Positions 8,098 through 15,577 of a stretch of DNA of 43,352 bases are shown piece after piece (position 1 is the first letter of the stretch; each line of letters begins with the position of its first letter). The DNA is from Kiritimatiellia bacterium. Lineage in GTDB: Bacteria; Verrucomicrobiota; Kiritimatiellia; CAIQIC01; Lenti-01. Where the stretch lies: contig JAFXQI010000094.1 in NCBI GenBank assembly GCA_017527155.1, positions 1 to 43,352 of the forward strand, in the 5' to 3' direction. Both the position numbers and the translations under genes were made by a program. The notes under the pieces are model-generated. The model did no database searches, was not told where the DNA came from, and was given only the letters and a program-made list of their open reading frames with translations.

Positions 8098-8409
8098 TCA
8101 GAACAGCGCCCCGAGGCCGAAGAGGGACTCCAGGACCAGGCAGGCGAAGAAGCAGATGCCGTAGGCGGTGCCGAAGCTCACGGAGTGGCCGTTCTTGGCC
8201 AGGAAGAAGAGGGCGACGAGGGCGGGCAGGCCGAACAGGAACGCCATGTGGAGGACCATCTCCACCAGGATGAGCTTGATGCCCTTCCCGAACAGGCGTT
8301 CGCGGCGTTTCTCCTTGTCGCTGAATTCGAGCTTCTGCCCGCAATGGGGGCAGAAGTCCTGCAGGGCGCTGACATCCTGGTCGCAGGCCGGACATTTCGG
8401 TTTCTTCAT
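8098..8409 (-). CDS. Zinc-ribbon protein with two membrane helices
   Basis: The 103-residue protein starts with a four-cysteine zinc ribbon (CPAC at 6-9, CPHC at 20-23). A short basic linker and two hydrophobic segments at about 45-65 and 78-102 follow. AAGGAGA lies eight bases before the ATG at 8409. Such small zinc-ribbon membrane proteins are common and unassigned. The gene is separated by 36 bases from the lipoprotein upstream on the same strand, so the two may form one transcript (lipoprotein first). No function can be stated. Confidence 0.8.
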   Translation of the reverse strand: MKKPKCPACDQDVSALQDFCPHCGQKLEFSDKEKRRERLFGKGIKLILVEMVLHMAFLFGLPALVALFFLAKNGHSVSFGTAYGICFFACLVLESLFGLGALF

Positions 8410-8445
8410 GGTTGCGTCTCCTTGGGGTTGGGGGTCGGGGCCGCG

Positions 8446-9399
8446 TCAGCGGATGATGCAGGCGCCCAGGTTGAACTGGTTGATCATGGCGGATTCGACC
8501 TTGCCCTCGACGTCGAGGACCTGGCCGACGCGGTAGGTCTTGCCTTCGCTTTCGGGCATGTTCGGGAAGTTGGCCCAGATACTTTCGCCGTAGACGTTGA
8601 GCTTGATCTTGACGCCCCGGATGAGCTTGCTGTCCACCTTGGTGATTTCGCCGGTGACGCGGACCATCTTGCCGGAGTAGCGCGCGTGCTGGCGGGCGTT
8701 GGCCTCGTCGTCCACGAGGGAGTTGCCGGTGTTCTGGTGGTAGTTCATGGCGCGGCAGATTTCCTGGAAGGCGGCGCGGGTGAGGGTCAGGTTGTGCTCG
8801 ATGCAGTAGTCGGCGGACTCGCGCTTGCGGGCTTCCTCCGCGCGGCGGGCGGCGGCCTCGGCTTCGGCGGCGCGCTTGGCGGCCAGCGCCTCGGCGGCGC
8901 GGCGTTCCTCTTCGGCGCGGCGCTTCGCGGCGGCTTCGGCCGCGGCGCGTTCCGCGGCGAGCCGCTTCTCCTCCTCCGCCCGTTCCGCGGCGAGCCGCGA
9001 CTCGACTTCGGCGACGGACTTCCGGTAGCCGGCGAGCGTCTGCTCCAGCCCTTCGACGGGCTGCCCGGCGGCCGCGGCCTGGGTCGAGACCATGGCGATC
9101 CGGTCCACCAGGGTCCGCGCCCGGGCGAGCCAGGCGGCGTCCCGGGTGGAGGCTTCGAGGAACACGGCGCTCCCCTGGCGGTTGACGAGCAGGGCGGCGA
9201 GCTTGGGGTAGGCCGCGGCGTTGCCGGCGGCGCAGGCCGCCATGTACTGGTTTTCGGCCTCCTCGAAATTCCCGCGCAGTTCCATCTTCGTGCCGTTGCG
9301 AAGCTCCGCCGTGCCGGGCGGCTCCTTCTTGCATCCCGCCGTTGCCAGGACCGCGGCCGCCAGGGTCAGGGCCATCCATGTCGTCTTCGTTGCTTTCAT
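8446..9399 (-). CDS. Lipoprotein with Ala/Glu/Arg coiled coil and OB-fold-like C-terminus
   Basis: The 317-residue protein has a lipoprotein-type signal (hydrophobic residues 8-20, then TAGC with Cys23). A helical region follows, then a highly charged coiled coil of repeated AAERA/EEKR words at roughly residues 125-190. The C-terminal 80 residues (GKMVRVTGEITKVD ... LDVEGKVES) have the look of the tRNA_anti-like OB-fold found in small lipoproteins (PF12869-type); that assignment is by eye. AAAGGAG precedes the ATG at 9399. The open frame continues upstream to 9672, but that part runs through intergenic repeats and is not protein-like. A stalk-like envelope protein is the likely role. Confidence 0.8.
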   Translation of the reverse strand: MKATKTTWMALTLAAAVLATAGCKKEPPGTAELRNGTKMELRGNFEEAENQYMAACAAGNAAAYPKLAALLVNRQGSAVFLEASTRDAAWLARARTLVDRIAMVSTQAAAAGQPVEGLEQTLAGYRKSVAEVESRLAAERAEEEKRLAAERAAAEAAAKRRAEEERRAAEALAAKRAAEAEAAARRAEEARKRESADYCIEHNLTLTRAAFQEICRAMNYHQNTGNSLVDDEANARQHARYSGKMVRVTGEITKVDSKLIRGVKIKLNVYGESIWANFPNMPESEGKTYRVGQVLDVEGKVESAMINQFNLGACIIR

Positions 9400-9579
9400 C
9401 GTGGGTTCTCCTTTCTGCATGTGTCCACAACCCTCAACACGACCCTGCGGGGCGGGTTCTGACAGTGGGACGTGATTTTTCTGCAGAATGCCGGCCGCCT
9501 GTGCACATGGGGGCCGTACGGGTTTGTTCGGAAGGGGATGGACTCCGGTGGGGCCGATGCCTGCGCCAGAGCGGTTCGG

Positions 9580-9640
9580 CAACTGCCTTTGGCATGACTG
9601 TCTCCGGCGGGCAGGGACTGCCCGCCCTACCCGTTCGTGC
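9580..9640 (-). repeat. Dispersed element with CGGGCAGTCCCTGCCCG hairpin, copy 1
   Basis: Read on the minus strand, the element contains GGGTAGGG, the hairpin GGCGGGCAG/CTGCCCGCC with a three-base loop (9606-9626) and GTCATGCC. A second copy in the same order lies at 32251-32300 on the plus strand. The gap 9400-9795 contains this element and the repeat at 9701-9765 and no credible gene. Confidence 0.7.
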
Positions 9641-9700
9641 ACCTGTGAAATCGCACGGTTTCGCCTGACCACGCCATTGCATGACGACCGTTGTCACGGA

Positions 9701-9765
9701 GGACGCGCGGAAGCGCGTCCCTCCCCGTGGAGTGCGCAACGGGAGGGACGCGCTTCCGCGCGTCC
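9701..9765. repeat. GGACGCGC..GCGCGTCC dispersed repeat
   Basis: About 65 bp: a perfect hairpin half GGACGCGCGGAAGCGCGTCC, then CTCCCCGTGGAGTGCGC, then the second hairpin half GGACGCGCTTCCGCGCGTCC. The two halves are also inverted copies of each other. Other copies are at 7692, 7861, 18761, 29758 (inverted) and 36758. No coding content. Confidence 0.85.
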
Positions 9766-9795
9766 GCGGTGGGAATGCCCCCCCGGAAAGCCGCC

Positions 9796-10827
9796 TCAGC
9801 CGAGGCGGAGGTGCGCGTCGAGGGCGATGAGGGCGAGGCCGAGGAGGGCGGCGGCGCCGAGCCACTTCCAGTAGACGCGGACGATGTCGGTGATGCGCAG
9901 GCGGGCCATCCCGGCGCGGAGGAGGCTGACGCCGAAGAACATCAGGATGCCGGACTTCAAGGCGAACCACGCGAAGTCGGCGAGGCGGCTGACGGGATGC
10001 GCCCAGCAGATGAGGCTGCTGATGTCGCCGGGCCAGAAGAGCGCGACCATCAGGCCGCACATGGCCACCGTCTTGACCGCCATCGCGAGCTCGAAGAGGG
10101 CGAGGCTGCGTCCGGAGTACTCCACGAGGAGGCCGCCGGCGAGTTCGGTCTCGGCTTCGGGGGAGTCGAACGGGATGCGCCCGAGTTCGCCGGGCGTGAC
10201 GACGAGCATGACGCCGAGGAGGAGGATGGCGCCGGCGATTCCGAGCGGGCCGGACGTGGTCCAGACGGGGTGCGCGGCGAGTTCGGAGAGCGAGAAGGGG
10301 TGTTCGACGCCGAGGAGGGAGAGTTTCCAGGCGAAGGCGAGGATGACGGTTGCCAGCGGGAGTTCGTAGGAGACCATGGTGACCATCTCGCGCTGGGCGC
10401 CGATGGAGGCGTAGGGGCTGCCGGAGGCGAAGCCGCCGACGACCATCGCGAGGCCGGGCACGAGGAGGAGGTAGAGGACGAGGATCGCGTCGTCGCGTCC
10501 CGCGAAGACGGGCGCGCCGATGCCGCCCAGCGGCAGGTAGAACAGCAGGCTGACCGCCGCCGCCAGCGCCGCGACGGGCGCGAAGCGGAAGACGGCCGAA
10601 ACGGCGTTCGCCGGCACGAGGTCCTGCTTGGCGAGCAGCTTGAGGGCGTCGCGGAACGGCTGCCGGACCGGCGGCCCGATGCGCGACTGCATGCGGGCGA
10701 CGAGGACGCGGTCGACGCCGCAGAAGAGCAGGCCGACGGCGATGCCGTAGAACGCCAGCCCGAAGGCGGCGAGCAGGTCGAGGCCGAGGGTGGTCCAGGG
10801 AATCGCGGTGCAGGGGCAGGTGGTCAT
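9796..10827 (-). CDS. echB: Membrane subunit of group 4 [NiFe]-hydrogenase (EchB/NuoH family)
   Basis: The 343-residue polytopic membrane protein belongs to the NuoH/EchB/HycD family, which anchors the hydrophilic arm of complex I and of energy-converting hydrogenases. Signature stretches are QSRIGPPVRQPF in the first loop and GELGRIPFDSPEAETELAGG followed by VEYSGRSLALFEL. At least eight hydrophobic segments are visible. AAGGAGG lies seven bases before the ATG at 10827. Its start is two bases after the stop of the large-subunit gene, so the two are translationally coupled. Family membership is firm. The choice of hydrogenase over complex I follows from the Ni-binding partner. No antiporter-like subunit gene is nearby. 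Confidence 0.88.
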   Translation of the reverse strand: MTTCPCTAIPWTTLGLDLLAAFGLAFYGIAVGLLFCGVDRVLVARMQSRIGPPVRQPFRDALKLLAKQDLVPANAVSAVFRFAPVAALAAAVSLLFYLPLGGIGAPVFAGRDDAILVLYLLLVPGLAMVVGGFASGSPYASIGAQREMVTMVSYELPLATVILAFAWKLSLLGVEHPFSLSELAAHPVWTTSGPLGIAGAILLLGVMLVVTPGELGRIPFDSPEAETELAGGLLVEYSGRSLALFELAMAVKTVAMCGLMVALFWPGDISSLICWAHPVSRLADFAWFALKSGILMFFGVSLLRAGMARLRITDIVRVYWKWLGAAALLGLALIALDAHLRLG

Positions 10828-10829
10828 GG

Positions 10830-12083
10830 TCAGGCCTCCTTGCGGGCGGCCGCGAGGGCGGCCTGGATTTCGCGGGTGCGGGCGACGGAGCGCCGGGTGA
10901 GTTCTTCCTTGGCCAGCGTGCCGCCGGAGCCGCCGGGCGCGGTCCAGGAGACGCGGTCGGTGCAGGAGATGCACGGGTCGATGGAGGCGGCGATGATGGG
11001 GATGTCGGCCACCTGTTCGTTGACGAGCATGGGAACCCAGGAGAGGTAGTTGCTGTAGCTGGAGGCCTTGACCTTCCAGGAGGCGGGGGCTTCGGCGCCG
11101 TCGAGGCGGACGTAGTGGGCGACTTCGCCGCGCGGCGCTTCGTGCATCCCGAGGGCTTCGCCCTTGGCGCGCTTGAGCTGGCCGAGCAGGACGGCGATCT
11201 TCGGCTGCGCGAGGACGGGGCCGGCGGGCAGGTTGTCGAGGCAGGCGCGGACGATCCGGACGGACTGCGCGATTTCGTGGACGCGGACGATGATGCGGTC
11301 GTAGACGTCGCCGTGGATGCCTTCGCCGCGGACGGTGGGCAGGATGGGTTCGACGGGGATTTCGGTGTACGCCGCGTAGGGGTGGTCGGCGCGCACGTCG
11401 GAGGGGACGCCCGAGGCGCGCGCGGTCGGCCCGACGGCGGAAAGCGAGAGCGCCTCGGCCGCGGTCAGCACGCCGACGTCGCGGCAGCGCAGCCGGATGC
11501 TCGCGTCATCGAGCAGGCAGCGGGCGAGTTCGCCGAAGATGCTTTCGTAGAAGCCGCAGGCCTCGCGGATGGCGGCGATGCGGTCGGCGTCGAGGTCGCG
11601 CCGGACGCCGCCGATCTGGATGATCGCGTAGTGGATGCGGTTGCCGGTGATGTCTTCCATCAGGTCGAGGACGCGTTCGCGCGCCTTCCAGGTGAGGTAG
11701 AAGAGCGAATCGAAGCCGAGCTCGTGCGCGGCGACGCCCGCCCAGAGGAGGTGCGAATGGATGCGTTCGAGCTCGCAGCAGACGGTACGGATCCAGTGCG
11801 CCCGCGGCGGGACCGCGATCCCGGCGATCTGCTCGCACGCCCGCGAGAACGCGAGCGCGTGGGTGATGCCGCAGATGCCGCAGATGCGCTCGGCGAGGTA
11901 GAGGATCTGGATGGGGTTCCGGCGCATCCCCATCCATTCGACGCCGCGGTGGGCCTGGCCGGGGGCGAAGTCGGCCTTGAGGACCTTCTCGCCCGTGATG
12001 TCGAAGGTCAGGTGGATCGGCTCCTTGAAGGCGGGATGGGTCGGGCCGAGGGCGGTCTGGTAGACGGGGGTGGTCTTGGACAT
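10830..12083 (-). CDS. echE: [NiFe]-hydrogenase group 4 large subunit (EchE/HycE-like)
   Basis: The 417-residue protein has both Ni-ligand motifs. RICGICGITH is at residues 66-75 (Cys68, Cys71) and DPCISCTDR is at 369-377 (Cys371, Cys374). NuoD of complex I lacks these cysteines, so this is a hydrogenase-type catalytic subunit. Forty residues follow the second motif. HycE is trimmed after the corresponding Arg, so a maturation protease could be needed, but whether this protein is processed is unknown. The ATG at 12083 overlaps the cytidine deaminase gene end within two bases, and AGGA lies upstream. The expected small subunit (NuoB-like), ferredoxin-like, NuoC-like and NuoL-like partners are not in the window. 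They may lie elsewhere or be lost. Confidence 0.9.
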   Translation of the reverse strand: MSKTTPVYQTALGPTHPAFKEPIHLTFDITGEKVLKADFAPGQAHRGVEWMGMRRNPIQILYLAERICGICGITHALAFSRACEQIAGIAVPPRAHWIRTVCCELERIHSHLLWAGVAAHELGFDSLFYLTWKARERVLDLMEDITGNRIHYAIIQIGGVRRDLDADRIAAIREACGFYESIFGELARCLLDDASIRLRCRDVGVLTAAEALSLSAVGPTARASGVPSDVRADHPYAAYTEIPVEPILPTVRGEGIHGDVYDRIIVRVHEIAQSVRIVRACLDNLPAGPVLAQPKIAVLLGQLKRAKGEALGMHEAPRGEVAHYVRLDGAEAPASWKVKASSYSNYLSWVPMLVNEQVADIPIIAASIDPCISCTDRVSWTAPGGSGGTLAKEELTRRSVARTREIQAALAAARKEA

Positions 12084-12085
12084 GG

Positions 12086-12571
12086 TCAGGATTCCTGCGG
12101 TTGGAGTTCGGGGGCGTTCCAGAGGGGCATCAGGTCGCGCACGGACGCGACGGCGATGGTTTCGCCGCGCCCGCACAACAGGACGCGGAGGGGCCGGCCG
12201 TGGCGTTCCTCGGTCTGCATCATCACCTGGCGGCACGCGCCGCAGGGGGAGATGAAGGGGACGACCGCGCCGTTCTGCACGGCGACGAGCGCGAGGTCGG
12301 TCGGGGCGAGGTCGGGATGGGTTGCACCGGCGGAGAAGAGCGCGACCCGTTCCGCGCAGATGCCGGAGGGGAAGGCCGCGTTTTCCTGGTTGCTGCCGGT
12401 GACGACGGTTCCGCCGGCGAGGCGCACGGCACAGCCGACCCGGAAGGCCGAATAGGGGGCGTAGGCGCGGCGGGCGGCCTCGAGCGCGGCGTCGCGGAGG
12501 GCGCGGTCGGAGGCCGGGAGGCCGTCGGAAGGGAAGACCTCCCATTGCAGGGTCTGCGAAATCGTGCGCAT
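12086..12571 (-). CDS. cdd: Cytidine deaminase
   Basis: The 161-residue protein carries the zinc-dependent deaminase motifs CAERVAL (Cys ligand and catalytic Glu) and PCGACRQ, plus YAPYSAFRVG and GSNQENAAFPSGIC typical of the homotetrameric cytidine deaminases. It converts cytidine or deoxycytidine to uridine forms in pyrimidine salvage. The ATG at 12571 is preferred because AGGA is eight bases upstream; an in-frame ATG at 12580 is possible. The C-terminus has a tail of about 20 residues that differs from the usual 130-residue enzymes. The gene leads directly into the hydrogenase genes, an unusual partnership that may only reflect transcription. Confidence 0.9.
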   Translation of the reverse strand: MRTISQTLQWEVFPSDGLPASDRALRDAALEAARRAYAPYSAFRVGCAVRLAGGTVVTGSNQENAAFPSGICAERVALFSAGATHPDLAPTDLALVAVQNGAVVPFISPCGACRQVMMQTEERHGRPLRVLLCGRGETIAVASVRDLMPLWNAPELQPQES

Positions 12572-12614
12572 GGTCTGCATCCTATCCTATCGGCGGCGGC
12601 GGCGCAACCTTCCG

Positions 12615-13694
12615 TCAGGCGTTGGCCCGGATTTCGATGACGTCGCCGTCCTGCACGATGTAGCCCTTGCCTTCGAGACGGAGGAGGCCGGCCTCGCGGC
12701 AGGCGGCGTGGGTCTTCTTCTCGATGAGGACCTCGGCGGGGACCGTCTCGGCGCGGATGAAGCCGCGGGCGAGGTCGGTGTGGATCTTGCCCGCCGCCGT
12801 CACCGCGTCCGAACCCTTGCGGAGCGTCCAGGCGCGGACTTCGTCCTCGCCCACCGTGAAGAAGCTGATCAGGTCGAGCGTCCCGTACGCCGCGCGGATC
12901 AGCCGGTCGCGCGCCGGCTCCGCCAGCCCGTAGTCGGCCAGGAAGCCCGCCTGGTCCTCCGGCGGCAGCGCCGCGATCTCCGCCTCCAGCGGCGCGCAGA
13001 ACGACAGCATCCGCAGGCCCGCCTTTTCGCACGCCTCCCGGAGGGCGGCGCACGGGCCGCCGCCGCCCGTCGGGTCGTCGTCGCCCGTGTTCGCGATCAC
13101 CAGCACCGGCTTCTGCGACAGGAAGCAGAAGCTGCTGATCCGCTTGCGGTCCTCCTCGGACAGTTCCACGTCGCGCAGCGCCTTGCCCGCCTCGATGGCC
13201 TCCTTGCAGCGATCCAGGACGGCCAGCTCCGGCAGCCCCTGCTTGAGGCCGCGCTGGACTTCCTGGCGGATCTTGTCGATGCGGCGCTCGATCTTCTCCA
13301 GGTCCGCCATCGCCAGGTCCAGCAGCAGCGATTCCAGGTGCCCCGGCGGGTCCAGCGGCTTGCCTTCCGCGTCCGAGTCCTCGTACGCCTGGATGACCGC
13401 CGCGAAGGCGTCCGCCTCGCCGAGGAACGCGTTGAGCGCCGCGAAGCCGTTGCTTTCGCCCGCGTGGGCCGGGAACGCGACGTCCGTGAACGCCACCTCC
13501 GCCGGGATGTACTTCTTGGGATGGAACAGGTCCCGCAGCGTGGCGAGCCGCGCGTCGGGGACCTTGACGATCCCGATGCGGTGGCCGCCCTTGGTGGCGA
13601 AGTGGGGCCCCTCGGGCGTCTGGACGAGGGCGTCGAAGACCGACGTCTTGCCCGCGCCGCGCGGACCGATGAGATACAATGACAAAGCGGACAT
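12615..13694 (-). CDS. Divergent YchF/OLA1-like NTPase with TGS domain
   Basis: The 359-residue protein resembles YchF across its length: P-loop GPRGAGKT at residues 10-17, a central helical hairpin (ADLEKIERRIDKIRQEV), and a C-terminal TGS-type region (LDLISFFTVGEDEVRAWTLRKGSDAVTAAGKIHTDL ... YIVQDGDVIEI). The other nucleotide motifs are altered. The DxAGL switch is FTDVAFPAH and the NxxE motif is IANTGD, so nucleotide specificity may differ or hydrolysis may be lost. It is likely a paralogue of the housekeeping YchF, which binds ribosomes. AAAGGAAA precedes the ATG at 13694, behind a recognisable promoter. The gene may head the cdd-hydrogenase transcript, as the gap to cdd is 43 bases. Confidence 0.8.
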   Translation of the reverse strand: MSALSLYLIGPRGAGKTSVFDALVQTPEGPHFATKGGHRIGIVKVPDARLATLRDLFHPKKYIPAEVAFTDVAFPAHAGESNGFAALNAFLGEADAFAAVIQAYEDSDAEGKPLDPPGHLESLLLDLAMADLEKIERRIDKIRQEVQRGLKQGLPELAVLDRCKEAIEAGKALRDVELSEEDRKRISSFCFLSQKPVLVIANTGDDDPTGGGGPCAALREACEKAGLRMLSFCAPLEAEIAALPPEDQAGFLADYGLAEPARDRLIRAAYGTLDLISFFTVGEDEVRAWTLRKGSDAVTAAGKIHTDLARGFIRAETVPAEVLIEKKTHAACREAGLLRLEGKGYIVQDGDVIEIRANA

Positions 13695-13720
13695 GGCAGT
13701 TTCCTTTGGTTATCCCCCGC

Positions 13721-13749
13721 AGTAAACCACACCCGCCCCCCGAACGCAA
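13721..13749 (-). promoter_or_regulatory. Promoter of the YchF-like gene
   Basis: On the minus strand TTGCGT (13744-13749) is followed by a 17-bp spacer and TTTACT (13721-13726), about 27 bases before the ATG. The pattern matches the promoter in front of threonine synthase (TTGCGC, 17 bp, TATACT), which supports both. Confidence 0.5.
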
Positions 13750-13884
13750 CCGCCCGCTCGCGGTCGCAGGACCGGGGCGTGACGTTGGATGGGGCGACCA
13801 CCCCCGGAAGGGGTTCCCGGACGGCCTAGCGGATCGGGGCCGCCTCGGAGGTCGCCGCTACGCATCCCGGCTGCGTCGGCCGGC

Positions 13885-13908
13885 GGGGCGAGCTCTCCGA
13901 GCGAGCCG
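13885..13908 (-). repeat. GGCTCGCTCGGAGAGCTCG dispersed repeat (inverted copy)
   Basis: The plus strand reads GGCGAGCTCTCCGAGCGAGCC, the inverse of the copies at 5111, 7782 and 7951. The gap 13750-14123 holds this copy, the GCGATATC element at 13935 and no credible gene. The only reading frame with a start next to the element encodes 17 residues (13995-14048). Confidence 0.7.
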
Positions 13909-13934
13909 ATCCAGCCGTCGCCGTTCGGGCCACC

Positions 13935-13997
13935 CACTCGCGATATCAAGGAAAACATTCGGTTTTCCACCGTGTTTACCCCCATTCATCATCCATG
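13935..13997 (+). promoter_or_regulatory. CACTCGCGATATCAAGGAAAA element followed by CATCATCCATGAAC, copy 1
   Basis: CACTCGCGATATCAAGGAAAA (13935-13955) is followed about 40 bases later by CATCATCCATGAAC. The same pair of words, in the same order and with similar spacing, lies at 17670-17731, and a related arrangement lies on the minus strand at 19903-19841. At this copy the ATG (13995) opens only a 17-codon frame that ends at 14048. It may be a remnant or a peptide. Promoter function is inferred from the 17670 copy. Confidence 0.55.
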
Positions 13998-14123
13998 AAC
14001 CATCTTCCCGGTACAGGCCCGTTTTGTGCCGTCGGACAAACGGGATGAGCGACCTTTGTTCCCGATAGGGGCAATGGAGCGATGCCCCCTCGCCCCCCCG
14101 CTCCCCCCACCCCACTTCCCGCC

Positions 14124-14152
14124 TTGCGCCGTCCTCCGTCCCGCCCTATACT
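14124..14152 (+). promoter_or_regulatory. Promoter of thrC, leaderless type
   Basis: TTGCGC (14124-14129) is followed by a 17-bp spacer and TATACT (14147-14152). The ATG of thrC starts at 14160, seven bases after the -10 box, so transcription should begin at or within a base or two of the start codon. No ribosome binding site is present in this stretch. Confidence 0.7.
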
Positions 14153-14159
14153 CCGCCCC

Positions 14160-15563
14160 ATGAACTCCATCCACTACATCTCCACCCGCGGAAACCAGGT
14201 CCCCCTCTCCTTCAAGGACGCCGTGATGACCGGCCTCGCCCGCGACGGCGGACTCCTCATCCCCGACCGCATCCCCGACGTCTCCGCCGAGCTCGACGCC
14301 TGGCGCAACCTCGACTACCCCGACCTCGCCTTCCGCATCATCTCCCTCTTCGCCGACGACATCCCCGCCGAGCGCCTCCGCGCCCTCGTCGACAGCGCCT
14401 ACGCCTCCTTCGACACCACCGAAGTCGCGCCCGTCCTCCGCGTCGGCCCCGTCCACATCCTGGAGCTCTTCCACGGACCGACCCTCGCCTTCAAGGACGT
14501 CGCCCTCCAGTTCCTCGGCCGCCTCTTCGAGTACATCCTGGCCGAGCGCGACGGCCGCCTGAACATCCTGGCGGCGACGAGCGGCGACACCGGCAGCGCG
14601 GCCATCTGCGGCGTGCGCGGGCAGCAGCGCGTCAACATCTTCGTGATGCACCCCCACGGTCGCGTCAGCCCGCTCCAGGAAAAGCAGATGACGTCCGTCC
14701 TCGACTCCAACGTCTTCAACCTGGCGGTCGAAGGCTCGTTCGACGACTGCCAGTCCATCATGAAGACCCTCTTCAACGACCTCCCCTTCAAGGACGCCTA
14801 CTCCCTCGGCACCGTCAACTCCGTCAACTGGGCGCGCGTCCTCTCGCAGATCGTCTACTACTTCTGGGCCGCCTTCCGCGTCCAGGACGAAACCAACGCC
14901 ACCCACGTCCAGTTCACCGTCCCGACGGGCAACTTCGGCGACATCCTGGCCGGCTGGTACGCCAAGCGCATGGGCCTGCCCGTCCGCCGCCTCGTCCTGG
15001 CGACCAACGAAAACGACATCCTCGCCCGCTTCTTCCACACCGGCATCTACTCCCGGGGCACCGTCGTCCCGACCGTCAACCCGTCGATGGACATCCAGGT
15101 GGCGAGCAACTTCGAGCGCTGGCTCTACTACAAGCTCGGCTCCGACCCCGCCGCCACGGCTTCCAAGATGGCCGAGTTCCGCAAGAACAACCGCATGGCC
15201 ATCCCCCTCTCCCGCAACGGAACGGTCGATGCCGAAATCGTCGCCGGCACCTCCGACACGACCCGCACCCTCGCGACCATCCGCGACTACCACACCAAGC
15301 ACCGTTACCTCCTCGACCCCCACACCGCCGCCGGCGTCTTCGTGGCCTCCCAGTACAACGAGCTCGAAGACCCGATGATCTGCCTGGCGACCGCCCACCC
15401 CGCGAAATTCGCGAAGGCGATCCACGACGCCACCGGCGAAGACGACCTCGCGCACCATCCGATCCTCGACGCCCTCGCCGACGCCCCCACCCGCTGCGAC
15501 GTCGTCCCCGCCGACCCCGCCGCCGTCAAAGCCTACCTCGCCGCCCGCGCCCCCGGCGCCTGA
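14160..15563 (+). CDS. thrC: Threonine synthase
   Basis: The 467-residue PLP enzyme converts O-phosphohomoserine to threonine, the last step of threonine synthesis. The PLP lysine is Lys112 in GPTLAFKDVALQ. Other family marks are YISTRGN at the N-terminus, LAATSGDTGSAA for phosphate binding, the FVMHPHGRVSPLQEKQM stretch and PTGNFGD. The length fits the longer threonine synthase class found in yeast and many bacteria. The start at 14160 is set by the MNSIHYISTRGN N-terminus and the promoter seven bases upstream. The gene has its own promoter and is followed by a strong terminator, so it is probably monocistronic. No other threonine genes are nearby. Confidence 0.95.
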   Translation: MNSIHYISTRGNQVPLSFKDAVMTGLARDGGLLIPDRIPDVSAELDAWRNLDYPDLAFRIISLFADDIPAERLRALVDSAYASFDTTEVAPVLRVGPVHILELFHGPTLAFKDVALQFLGRLFEYILAERDGRLNILAATSGDTGSAAICGVRGQQRVNIFVMHPHGRVSPLQEKQMTSVLDSNVFNLAVEGSFDDCQSIMKTLFNDLPFKDAYSLGTVNSVNWARVLSQIVYYFWAAFRVQDETNATHVQFTVPTGNFGDILAGWYAKRMGLPVRRLVLATNENDILARFFHTGIYSRGTVVPTVNPSMDIQVASNFERWLYYKLGSDPAATASKMAEFRKNNRMAIPLSRNGTVDAEIVAGTSDTTRTLATIRDYHTKHRYLLDPHTAAGVFVASQYNELEDPMICLATAHPAKFAKAIHDATGEDDLAHHPILDALADAPTRCDVVPADPAAVKAYLAARAPGA

Positions 15564-15577
15564 CGCACCCCGCCGGG

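Noticed and set aside
9796-12083. Respiratory complex I fragment (nuoD, nuoH)
   Set aside because: The large subunit keeps all four Ni-binding cysteines, which complex I subunits lack.
13995-14048. Leader peptide controlling thrC by attenuation
   Set aside because: The 17-codon frame has only two Thr codons and no Ile run, and thrC has its own promoter downstream at 14124.
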